Assembly: GCF_012489685.1 (NCBI RefSeq)
Contig: NC_080045.1
Coordinates: 6,267,001 to 6,331,000 of the forward strand
Direction: 5' to 3'
DNA: 64,000 nt
Source: Lotus japonicus
Taxonomy: Eukaryota > Streptophyta > Magnoliopsida > Fabales > Fabaceae
Part shown: one piece after another, positions 1-9,870 of the stretch
How the letters are laid out: the number at the start of each line of letters is the position of its first letter
How positions within the stretch are numbered: position 1 is the first letter of the stretch
The notes under the pieces: model-generated
What the model was told of the DNA's origin: nothing
The model's database searches: none
The model's input: the letters and a program-made list of their open reading frames with translations, nothing else
Translations under genes and position numbers: made by a program

Positions 1-564
1 TGAGTTCAGAATCAGAAGATACAATGGTCAGAGGATCTGTGCTTTCCCTCTGACTCTGATCAACCGGCTTCACAAGTTCCAATATGAAGTATTCCCCTGA
101 TCAGAAGTCTCCTAGGTTAAAAGGTCAAGTCGCTATCCAAGTACAAAAGCAAGTGTACCTTCCTGACGACCTACCTAACGTTCTCAGCCACAGCAGAAGC
201 TGGATTTTCCAGAACTGCCCTCCAACGGTAGCATTTCCCATGCAACGCTCAACCCTAATCCTTGGAGTATATATAAAGGCTGAAGATTGAAAGAAGCGGC
301 GAAGAAACTAAGTAGAAGCAACATACACGCGCAAGACATATTCAAAATATTCTAAGCTTTCTTTCATCTTGAAATTCATTGTGTTTACTATAAGCTTTTT
401 AGAAGCACTTTCTTTGTAAACAAGAACTTCATATACAGTTGTATAGTTTGCCTTTAGGAGATCAAGGTTGATCGGATCCTAGAGAAGACTAAGAGAGTGA
501 ATCTTAGTGTGAGCTAAGTCAGTGTAATTGTTAGTCACTTGTAGGTTTCAAGTGCAGTTGTAAC
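1..564 (+). repeat. 5' LTR of + SIRE, truncated at both ends
   Basis: Base 1 aligns with base 10293 of the 3' LTR, so the window opens at about LTR base 423. The match runs to TTGTAAC at 564 and then stops. The last ~236 bases of the LTR are missing, including the C-rich tract and the terminal CA. The CTCTGAAG/CCAGAAG-rich upper U3 also lies outside the window on this side. Confidence 0.93.
268..277 (+). promoter_or_regulatory. LTR TATA box (TATATATAAA)
   Basis: TATATATAAA lies in the LTR and recurs at 10560-10569. It is the only strong TATA motif of the LTR and probably sets the start of the genomic transcript some 30 bases downstream. The following 60 bases differ by indels among the family's LTR copies. 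Confidence 0.7.
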
Positions 565-566
565 CG
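564..566 (+). other. Deletion junction fusing LTR to gag
   Basis: LTR sequence ending TTGTAAC is followed by one unmatched C and then by gag codon 99 (GATCGTGAG). Compared with the - strand copy, about 600 bases are missing: the last ~236 of the LTR, the 72-base leader with the primer-binding site, and the first 98 gag codons. The join is almost blunt with one filler base, as expected from end-joining repair. The element cannot prime minus-strand DNA synthesis. Confidence 0.88.
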
Positions 567-2182
567 ATCGTGAGTTTGCTAAAGGCATTTTTGATTCTCT
601 GAAGATGTCTCATGAAGGAAACAAGAAAGTCAAAGAATCAAAGGCATTGTCTTTGATCCAAAAGTATGAATCCTTCATCATGGAGCCAAATGAGTCCATT
701 GAAGAAATGTTCTCCAGATTTCAATTGCTTGTAGCTGGCATACGACCTCTCAACAAGAGCTACACAACAAAAGATCATGTCATAAGGGTCATCAGGTGTC
801 TTCCTGAAAGTTGGATGCCTTTGGTGACTTCAATAGAGCTCACGAGAGACGTTGAGAATATGAGTTTAGAAGAACTCATCAGCATTTTGAAATGCCATGA
901 GCTGAAACGCTCAGAGATGCAAGATCTGAGGAAAAAGTCCATAGCCTTGAAATCCAAATCTGAAAAGGCTAAGGTTGAGAAGTCAAAGGCTCTTCAAGCT
1001 AAAGAAGAAAAATCTGAAGAAGCATCAGAAGATTCTGATGAAGATGAGCTGACTCTGATCTCCAAGAGACTCAACCGCATCTGGAAGCACAGGCAGAGCA
1101 AGTTCAAAGGCTCTGGAAAGGCAAAAGGCAAGTATGAGTCCTCAGGCCAGAAGAAGTCTTCAATCAAGGAAGTCACATGTTTTGAGTGCAAAGAATCTGG
1201 ACACTACAAAAGTGATTGTCCAAAGTTGAAGAAAGACAAGAAGCCAAAGAAGCACTTCAAGACCAAGAAGAGTCTGATGGTGACATTCGATGAATCAGAC
1301 TCAGAGGATGTTGACTCTGATGGTGAAGTCCAAGGACTCATGGCCATTGTCAAAGACAAAGGAGCAGAGTCAAAGGAAGCTGTTGACTCTGACTCAGAAT
1401 CAGAAGGAGATCCTAACTCAGACGATGAAAATGAGGTATTCGCTTCCTTCTCTACCTCTGAACTGAAACATGCTTTGTCTGATATCATGGATAAGTATAA
1501 CTCTTTATTGTCTAAGCATAAAAAGTTGAAAAAGAACTTATCTGCTGTCTCTAAGACTCCTTCTGAACATGAGAAAATTATTTCTGATTTGAAAAATGAA
1601 AATCATGCTTTGGTAAATTCTAACTCTGTGCTTAAGAACCAGATTGCTAAGTTAGAAGAAATTGTTGCCTGTGATGCCTCTGATTGTAGAAATGAATCTA
1701 AGTATGAAAAGTCTTTTCAAAGATTCCTAGCTAAAAGCGTGGATAGAAGCTTAATGGCTTCAATGATCTATGGCGTAAGCAGAAATGGAATGCATGGCAT
1801 TGGCTATTCTAAACCAATTAGAAATGAGCCTTCTGTGTCTAAAGCTAAATCCTTGTATGAATGCTTTGTTCCCTCTGGTACCATATTGCCTGATCCTGTA
1901 CCTGCTAAAGTTGCTAAACATCCTCTTAAAAAGGGATCTTTCTCTATGACTAAATATCATGCAAATATTCCTTTAAAATATTATGTTGAGACACCCAAGG
2001 TGATCAGAACCTCTGGGGTAACTAACAAAAGAGGACCCAGAAAGTGGGTACCTAAGGACAAGATCATCTATGTTGCAGATATCCTTGATAGCTCCACTGA
2101 AACACCAATCATGGTATCTGGACAGTGGATGCTCGCGTCACATGACGGGAGAAAAGCGTATGTTCCGAGAGCTGAAACTTAA
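566..2182 (+). pseudogene. gag: Gag, 5'-truncated (SIRE +)
   Basis: Capsid/nucleocapsid precursor of the retrotransposon. The first 98 residues are lost by the LTR-gag deletion; the first usable ATG is internal, at 605, giving 525 residues. What remains includes most of the copia-type Gag (UBN2-like) helical domain, a Lys/Glu/Ser-rich linker, and one CCHC zinc knuckle at residues 192-205 (C-x2-C-x4-H-x4-C, starting CFEC). After it come acidic Ser/Asp/Glu-rich stretches and a coiled-coil-prone segment. The frame stays open after the knuckle, runs 113 bases into pol in a different frame, and ends TAA. The related Gag at 54607-56517 is full length (636 residues). Confidence 0.9.
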
Positions 2183-5174
2183 GCCTGGAGGCGAAGTTGG
2201 CTTCGGAGGAAATGAAAAGGGTAAAATTGTTGGTACTGGTACTATTTGTGTAGATAGTAGTCCATGCATTGATAATGTTTTATTGGTAGACGTCTTAACA
2301 CATAACTTATTGTCTATAAGTCAATTAGCTGACAAGGGTTATGATGTTATATTCAATCAAAAGTCCTGCCGGGCTGTAAGTCAGATCGATGGCTCTGTTC
2401 TGTTTAACAGCAAGAGGAAGAACAACATTTATAAGATCAGATTATCTGAGTTGGAGGCTCAGAATGTGAAGTGCCTTCTGTCTGTTAATGAAGAGCAGTG
2501 GGTATGGCATAGACGGTTAGGGCATGCCAGTATGAGAAAGATTTCTCAGCTGAGCAAGCTAAACCTTGTCAGGGGCTTACCCAATCTGAAGTTCGCTTCA
2601 GACGCTCTTTGTGAAGCATGTCAGAAAGGCAAATTCACAAAAGTCCCTTTCAAGGCAAAGAATGTTGTCTCAACCTCAAGGCCGTTGGAACTTCTGCATA
2701 TCGACCTTTTTGGACCAGTGAAAACTGAGTCTATAGGTGGCAAGAGATATGGGATGGTTATCGTTGATGACTATAGCCGCTGGACATGGGTAAAGTTTCT
2801 AACCCGCAAGGATGAGTCTCATGCTGTGTTCTCTACCTTCATTGCTCAAGTGCAAAACGAGAAGGCTTGTAGGATTGTGCGTGTCAGAAGTGACCATGGT
2901 GGAGAGTTTGAGAATGACAAGTTTGAGAGTCTGTTTGATTCCTATGGAATTGCACATGATTTCTCTTGTCCCAGAACTCCTCAACAAAATGGTGTTGTTG
3001 AGAGGAAGAACAGAACTCTTCAGGAGATGGCTAGAACCATGCTCCAAGAAACTGGCATGGCTAAGCACTTTTGGGCAGAGGCAGTAAATACAGCATGTTA
3101 CATTCAGAACAGAATCTCTGTGAGACCAATTCTGAATAAGACTCCTTATGAATTGTAGAAGAACATAAAACCCAACATTTCTTATTTTCATCCTTTTGGC
3201 TGTGTTTGTTATGTTCTCAATACTAAGGATAGATTGCATAAATTTGATGCTAAGTCTTCTAAGTGTCTATTACTTGGTTATTCTGATAGATCTAAAGGTT
3301 TTAGATTTTATAATACTGATGCTAAGACTATTGAAGAATCTATTCATGTTAGATTTGATGATAAGCTTGACTCTGACCAGTCAAAGCTAGTTGAAAAGTT
3401 TGCAGATTTAAGCATTAATGTTTCTGACAAAGGCAAAGCTCCAGAGGAAGTTGAGCCAGAGGAAGATGAACCAGAGGAAGAAGCTGGTCCCTCTAACTCA
3501 CAAACTCTGAAGAAGAGCAGAATCACTGCAGCTCACCCTAAGGAATTGATTCTGGGCAACAAAGATGAACCAGTCAGAACCAGATCTGCCTTCAGACCCT
3601 CTGAAGAGACCTTGCTGAGTCTGAAAGGATTGGTGTCCTTAATTGAACCCAAGTCCATAGATGAAGCTCTTCAGGACAAGGATTGGATTCTGGCCATGGA
3701 AGAAGAACTGAATCAATTCTCCAAGAACGATGTTTGGAGCTTAGTGAAGAAGCCTGAGAGTGTCCATGTTATTGGAACGAAATGGGTATTCAGAAACAAG
3801 CTAAATGAGAAAGGAGAAGTAGTCAGAAACAAGGCAAGGCTAGTTGCTCAAGGCTACAGCCAGCAGGAAGGAATAGACTACACTGAAACATTTGCTCCGG
3901 TAGCAAGACTGGAGGCAATTAGACTGTTGATCTCCTTCTCAGTAAATCACAACATAGTTCTACATCAGATGGACGTAAAGAGTGCCTTCCTAAATGGTTA
4001 TATCTCAGAGGAAGTCTATGTTCATCAACCCCCAGGTTTTGAAGATGAAAAGAAACCAGACCATGTGTTCAAATTGAAGAAATCACTCTACGGTCTGAAG
4101 CAAGCTCCCAGAGCATGGTATGAGAGACTTAGCTCATTCCTTCTGGAGAATGAGTTTGTAAGGGGTAAAGTAGATACAACTCTTTTTTGCAAGACTTATA
4201 AAGATGATATCTTAATTGTGCAAATTTATGTTGATGATATTATATTTGGTTCTGCTAATCAATCTCTATGCAAAGAATTTTCTGAGATGATGCAGGCTGA
4301 ATTTGAGATGAGTATGATGGGAGAATTAAAGTACTTTCTGGGAATACAAGTTGATCAAACACCAGAAGGAACATATATCCATCAGAGCAAGTACACTAAA
4401 GAACTTCTGAAGAAGTTCAATATGCTGGAATCTACAGTGGCCAAGACTCCAATGCATCCTACATGCATTTTGGAGAAAGAAGATAAAAGTGGTAAAGTAT
4501 GTCAGAAGCTCTATCGTGGAATGATAGGTTCACTTCTATACTTAACTGCATCTAGGCCAGACATATTATTTAGTGTTCACTTATGTGCTCGTTTCCAATC
4601 AGATCCAAGGGAAACCCACTTAACTGCTGTTAAGAGGATCCTAAGGTATCTGAAAGGCACCACTAACCTTGGCTTGATGTATAAGAAAACATCAGAGTAT
4701 AAGCTTTCAGGTTATTGTGATGCTGATTATGCTGGAGATAGAACAGAGAGAAAAAGTACTTCTGGAAATTGTCAATTTCTGGGAAGCAATCTAGTCTCAT
4801 GGGCAAGCAAGAGGCAATCAACCATTGCACTATCAACTGCAGAGGCAGAATATATCTCAGCAGCAATATGCAGCACTCAGATGCTCTGGATGAAACATCA
4901 GCTGGAGGATTATCAGATCCTTGAGAGCAATATCCCAATTTATTGTGATAACACTGCTGCAATCTCGTTGAGCAAGAATCCTATCTTGCATTCAAGGGCA
5001 AAGCACATTGAGGTAAAGTATCACTTCATTAGAGATTATGTGCAGAAGGGCGTACTTCTTCTGAAGTTTGTTGATACTGACCATCAATGGGCAGATATCT
5101 TTACAAAGCCCTTAGCAGAGGATAGATTTAATTTTATTCTGAAAAATCTAAACATGGACTTTTGTCCAGAGTGA
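2070..5174 (+). pseudogene. pol: Pol polyprotein with one nonsense codon (SIRE +)
   Basis: Copia-order polyprotein numbered from the ATG at 2070. The protease has catalytic D18-S19-G20. The integrase zinc region contains WHRRLGH and CEAC, and its core has D212, D275 and E311, an exact D-x62-D-x35-E spacing. The RVT_2 reverse transcriptase has YVDD at 720-723, and RNase H has the D884/D886 motif and the [16 protein letters not shown] block. Codon 363 is TAG at 3156-3158 where the - strand copy has TGG (Trp), so translation would end just after the integrase core. The frame is otherwise intact for 1034 codons. Pol lies +1 relative to gag, and its open frame begins after the stop at 2019-2021. 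Confidence 0.93.
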
Positions 5175-5617
5175 AGATGGATCAGAACCTCTGACTATGA
5201 TACTTCTTGATCAGAAGATGTCTAGTCCAGAAGGTAACTCAATCAGAGTGTGTGTGCCCACTGGTACTGACTCTGAAGCTGAGACAACAACACGTGTGTC
5301 AGAATTTCTGATGCATAATTCCTTGTGCCCGTGTGACAGTCTGTTATGACTGCGTGTAGATATGCTTATCTCCTGTGTGTGATTGTGTATTTTACTGTTA
5401 CTATCTATCTTTAATTTTCAACCGTTGATCTTACAGTGCTTTTTGAATCAACAACGGTTATTTGATAAAACCCACTATACACACACGTTCTCGTTCACTT
5501 CCGGTTTTCACTCTCGCACTCTCTGCTTTTCAAAACCGCCTCTTTCTTGATTTCTCTCTCGATCTCTCTTCATCCTTCAAACTTCATCTTCTACCTCAAA
5601 CCTTCAACCTCTTCAAA
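5175..5617 (+). promoter_or_regulatory. pol-to-env-like gap with promoter-like leader
   Basis: A 443-base non-coding stretch separates the pol stop from the env-like ATG. Its first half is rich in CTCTGA/CAGAAG words like the LTR. Its second half has TTTGATAAAACCC and CACTATACACAC, followed by about 130 bases of C/T-rich leader (CTCTCGCACTCTCTGC and similar), which resembles a plant core promoter with a Y-patch. The same sequence precedes the env-like ORF of the - strand copy, where a solo LTR has since inserted into it. An independent transcript for the env-like ORF is an inference. Confidence 0.45.
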
Positions 5618-8467
5618 ATGGTGAGACAAACCAGAAGATCTACTGCAGATACACCTCAGTTCCCTCACATGGAAGTTGGTTTGGCAACGGGTCAAAGGGG
5701 CTCTGAGAACCCGGCACAAGAACAAGTTCAAGCTCAAGAGCAGATTGTTCCTATTGCAGAACGGGGCTGTGCCGTTCACTGCGTATTTGCCCCTGAGGAA
5801 CTCCAAGTCCTGGCAGAATGGAGATTCAACCTCGACAACCTGGCTGCAAATGGGTTTGATCTTCGTCCTGAAGTCCAAGCTCAAGGTTGGGGAAACTATT
5901 TCAATCGACTTCGAGGACCGGTGTATGAGAAATTGGTAAAGGAATTCTGGAAGCACGCAGACTGCGATGACACTCAGGTGGTCTCTCACATTCTTGGCAG
6001 GAAGATCATTATCACTGAGAAGTCATTCGTGAATCTGCTAGGAGCAGAAACTGCTTATGGGTATCGGTTCCAACTGACGGAATCCAAGCTGAAACCCATC
6101 ACCAAAGACAAAGTCAACAAGGCCCTGTACACCACCTTCAAACCGGGCAAGACGAGTTACAAGGTGATGGATCTTCACCCCAAACTCAGAATCTGGCACA
6201 AGATCCTGCTCAACTGCATCAATCAGAGACCGAAGGGCAGTTCCCCAGATTACATCAACTTCAACCAGAAGGCGATGCTGTTCTTCATTCAAGACAAGGA
6301 GAAGATCTGCCTTCCCTACTTCCTGTTCTCCTACTTAAAGGAATGCATCCGGAAGTCTCGCACCACCGCCTCCATCAAGTCTGCAATCAAATACATCCCT
6401 TTTGGGAGGCTGCTCTCAGACTTTCTCATTGAAAGCAACTTGGTGCAAGATTTGATCGATGCTGGTTGCACAGAGGATTTGAGCACAATTGTCAGTGATG
6501 TCTTCACTGCAAACTCCTTGAAGAAGATGGGCTTAATCCAGAAGAAGATTGCTCCTGCTCATGAAGACTCATCTTCTGAGATCAGAGGAAGAAGAATGCC
6601 TCTGAATGACTACCCTCTGTGGACTCAAGCAGACCATCCTGAAGCCATCAGATGCTATGTTGAAGACCTCAGGGCTCAAGGATTCGAGATTGACCTTGAT
6701 GATCTCATCAGCAGACTACCACCAGCTCCAGAGTTTCCTTCTCCTCCCAAGAGGAAAGCTCAGAGGAAGATGGTTCTGGACGAATCTTCTGAGGAATCTG
6801 ATGTCCCTCTGGTCAAGAAGACGAAGGGAAAGCCTGATGATGGTGATGATGATGATAGTGAGGATGGTCCTCCAAAGAAGAAGCAGAAGAAGGTCCGAAT
6901 CGTGGTGAAGCCTACTCGGGTGGAACCAGCTGCTGCAGTGGTCAGAAGGACTGAACCTCCTGCCAGAGTGACTCGATCATCAGCACATTCAAGTAAGCCT
7001 GCACTTGCTTCTGATGATGATTTGAATTTATTTGATGCACTCCCTATTTCTGCCTTGCTTCAACACTCCTCAAATCCCCTCACTCCTATTCCTGAATCCC
7101 AGCCAGCCGAACAAACCACCTCTCCACCACATTCCCCAAGATCTTCCTTCTTTCAACCTTCTCCTACTGAAGCACCTCTCTGGAATTTGCTTCAGAACCC
7201 AACCTCTAGGTCAGAAGAACCAACATCTCTCCTTACCATTCCGTACGACCCATTATCTTCTGAACCAATCGTCCAAGACCAACCCGAGCCCAACCAAACA
7301 GAACCACAACCCAGAACGTCTGATCACTCTGCTCTCAGAGCATCAGCACGTCCTGCTGCCAGAACCACGGATACAGACTCTTCAACAGCCTTCACACCTG
7401 TATCCTTCCCAACCAATGTTCTTGACTCTCCTCCCTCCAATACCTCTGAATCAATTAGAAAATTCATGGAGGTTAGAAAAGAAAAGGTATCTGCCTTGGA
7501 AGAGTATTACCTTACCTGTCCAAGCCCTAGGAGATATCCTGGCCCTAGACCTGAACGTCTAGTTGACCCAGATGAACCTATCTTGGCCAATCCTATCCAA
7601 GAGGCAGACCCCTTAGTTCAACAAGCTCACCCTGTCCCTGACCAACAAGAGCCCATTCAACCAGACCCTGAACCTGAACAATCAGTGTCTAACCAATCCT
7701 CGGTTAGATAACCTCACCCTCTGGTTGAAACTTCAGACCCTCACCTTGGAACCTCTGAACCCAATGCTCCCATGATTAACATTGGTTCTCCACAAGGTGC
7801 CTCTGAAGCCCATAGCAGCAATCACCCAGCCTCTCTTGAACCCAACCTCTCCATAATTCCCTATACTCACCTTCAACCCACATCTCTCTCTGAGTGCATC
7901 AATATCTTCTATCATGAAGCCTCTTTGAGGCTCCGCAATGTGCACGGTCAGACTGATCTCAGTGAGAATGCTGAAAATGTGGCTGATGAGTGGAACAATC
8001 TGAGCACTTGGCTAGTGGCTCAAGTTCCAATTATGATGCAGCTCCTGCATGCAGAGGGCAGTCAGAGCATTGAGGCTGCAAAGCAAAGGCTTGCTAGGAG
8101 GGTGGCTCTTCACGAACTCGAACAGAGAAATAAGCTTCTTGAAGCTATTGAAGAAGCCCAGAGAAAGAAAGAACAAGCAGACGAAGCTGCACGTGAAGCA
8201 GCAGCTCAGGCTGAACAAGCCAGACTTGAGGCAGAGCGTCTTGAAGCTGAGGCTGAGGCAGAGCGACTTGCACCAGTTGTGTTTACTCCTGCTGCTTCTG
8301 TTTCCATTCCAGAACCTCAAGCTGCTCAGAATGTTCCTTCCAGCTCTACTCAGACAAGCTCATCCAGACTCGACATCATGGAACAACGTCTTGACACTCA
8401 TGAATCCATGCTGATTGAGATGAAGCAAATGATGATGGAACTTCTGAGACGCACTGACAAACCTTAG
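5618..8467 (+). pseudogene. Sirevirus env-like / plant-transposon-type ORF with one nonsense codon
   Basis: The start was placed at the ATG at 5618 (AAAATGG, residues MVRQTRRS), not at the upstream in-frame ATG at 5462, because the extra residues are encoded by leader-like C/T-rich sequence. The N-terminal ~330 residues form a globular region resembling the 'putative plant transposon protein' domain found in other Sirevirus third ORFs. A basic/acidic segment with KKTKGKP and PPKKKQKK looks like a nuclear localisation signal. A long Pro/Ser/Thr/Gln-rich spacer and a Glu/Ala/Gln-rich coiled coil near the C-terminus follow. Codon 698 (7709-7711) is TAA where the other copy has TCA; the frame then stays open to 8467. 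No convincing signal peptide or transmembrane segment is visible, so 'envelope' is only a positional name. Confidence 0.8.
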
Positions 8468-8623
8468 TTTTTAGGATCTCTTCTTTTTCTTCTTTTTCGT
8501 TAACTTTGTTTTCCTTTTGTTAAACTCTGTTTCTTTTTATTTATTTATTCTCTTTTGTTCGTTTGTGATTATATATGCATATATATCTATATACTTATGT
8601 CACATATGTTTGCAAAAGTCTTT

Positions 8624-8629
8624 TTTATT
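8624..8629 (-). terminator. Polyadenylation signal of antisense gene
   Basis: AATAAA on the - strand, about 45 bases beyond the stop of the antisense ORF at 8672-9064. The - strand SIRE has an equivalent AATAAA at 45733-45738. Placement fits a near-upstream element for plant 3' end formation. Confidence 0.5.
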
Positions 8630-8671
8630 CATTGTTCTATGTTTACATCATATTTCTTTACATCATATAAT

Positions 8672-9064
8672 CTAGAATGGAGGATCCCTCCTCATTCTTC
8701 TGCACTCCTGGCGCTGCTCTGACCTATCCTTCTCCAGACGCTCCAGTACATGCTGGATGTTGTTGAGTCTGACCTTTAGCTCATCTTTCTCCAGAATCTC
8801 TTCTGAAGTCCTGAGCTTCTTTTCCAAGATTTCTTTTTCTTCCAGCAGCTTGAGTTCAAGCCGGCTGAGTTCTTGCACCTCCTCCACGAAGACAAGAAAT
8901 TCCTTCAGGTCTCTCTCCAACTCTGGACGCAGGTCCTCTTCCAGCAGTGTCCGTGTCAGCTCCGCGATGGTAGTTGCACCCTCTGGATGCCTGATGTTCA
9001 GGAACAAGTCCTCTTCAAAGGCCTTCTTCCTCAGCTCTTCTAGTGCTACGTTGTATGATGCCAT
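8672..9064 (-). CDS. Antisense ORF of SIRE element, 130-residue charged coiled-coil protein
   Basis: A 130-codon ORF on the strand opposite to gag-pol, between the env-like ORF and the 3' LTR. It begins MASYNVALEELRKKAFEE and ends RRMRRDPPF. Residues ~35-125 are rich in Leu, Glu, Lys and Arg in heptad-like spacing, so a coiled coil is likely. I see no signal peptide, membrane segment or known catalytic motif. It has its own TATA box 56-65 bases upstream and AATAAA downstream, and it converges on the env-like ORF with 204 bases between stops. The counterpart at 45295-45687 is the same length with seven residue changes, all between residues 58 and 101. Function unknown; an accessory or regulatory role is a guess. 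Confidence 0.7.
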   Translation of the reverse strand: MASYNVALEELRKKAFEEDLFLNIRHPEGATTIAELTRTLLEEDLRPELERDLKEFLVFVEEVQELSRLELKLLEEKEILEKKLRTSEEILEKDELKVRLNNIQHVLERLEKDRSEQRQECRRMRRDPPF

Positions 9065-9119
9065 TTTTTTTTCTTACTGAAAATTATTCGAGGTGTGAAG
9101 CTTACCTTTCTCTCCAACG

Positions 9120-9129
9120 CTTTTTATAG
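9120..9129 (-). promoter_or_regulatory. TATA box of antisense ORF
   Basis: On the - strand this reads CTATAAAAAG, in a plant-like core promoter context, 56-65 bases before the ATG of the antisense ORF. The same motif at the same distance precedes the copy at 45295. Confidence 0.6.
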
Positions 9130-9316
9130 GCTTCACTTTCTCTCTGAAAGTTAATGCTATTACAGTTTCTCGAGGTTAAGTTCTTGGTAACTGACCCTTC
9201 TATTTACTCACTTGACCGGTGGTAAACGTTCATCCCTTGCATTAACTCTTCTATTTATTTTCGCCTAACTATGATTCTTACATCGTTTTCATTTTCTTTA
9301 AACTTAGACCTTCTCT
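9130..9316. other. Non-coding region upstream of antisense gene
   Basis: Between the antisense TATA box and the first polypurine tract. No ORF seen. It would hold any upstream promoter elements of the antisense gene, and it is conserved in the - strand SIRE. Confidence 0.4.
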
Positions 9317-9870
9317 GAGGGGGAGTACCTTGTACTTCAAGCTAAGTTTTTCACACCCCAAGCTTTTTGCTTATGACAAAAAGGGGGAGTAAACCCAGTT
9401 TTTGATGTGTAAGATGTGTTAGTGTGATTTATTTTTCTTTTGGAGAATTTAAGAGTTCCACCTTCATGACCATAGATGTGTCACTGGGCAAATACAAGGA
9501 ATACATTTCACTTCTTCTGAAGTGATTCTAAGTTGACTCTGATACCCAAGACTCTGATACCTTGTCCCTGACTCTGATCACTTATGCGCTCTGATTATTC
9601 GTTCTTCATCTATGTCATAAGTTTTTCACTCTGAACTCTTACATCATTTAGCTCAGAATCTAGACTTTACTAACGTTTTCATCAAGTATTAGATTCAGGG
9701 GGAGCTAAGCTCAGAATCAAGCAGTGACTTGAATTCAGAATGAGCAAGATAAACTATTCACATCAGGATAAGTATTATTCTATATCTCTAAACTCTGAGT
9801 GAATTCAGTTTAATGTTTAAGAATTGTTCATCAAAAATCTTAGTTTTGTCATCATCAAAAAGGGGGAGAT
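9317..9870 (+). repeat. Multiplied polypurine tracts and CTCTGAT repeats before 3' LTR
   Basis: Four GGGGGAG-containing tracts precede the LTR: 9317-9325, 9378-9389, 9697-9704 and the last one, AAAAAGGGGGAGAT at 9857-9870, which abuts the LTR and is the functional plus-strand primer candidate. ACTCTGAT-type words recur at 9535-9600. Multiplied polypurine tracts are a known hallmark of the Sirevirus genus. All four tracts are present in the - strand copy. Confidence 0.75.

Noticed and set aside
5618..8467. True retroviral-type envelope glycoprotein
   Set aside because: No signal peptide, transmembrane anchor or fusion-type segment seen. Basic nuclear-type signals and a coiled coil point elsewhere.
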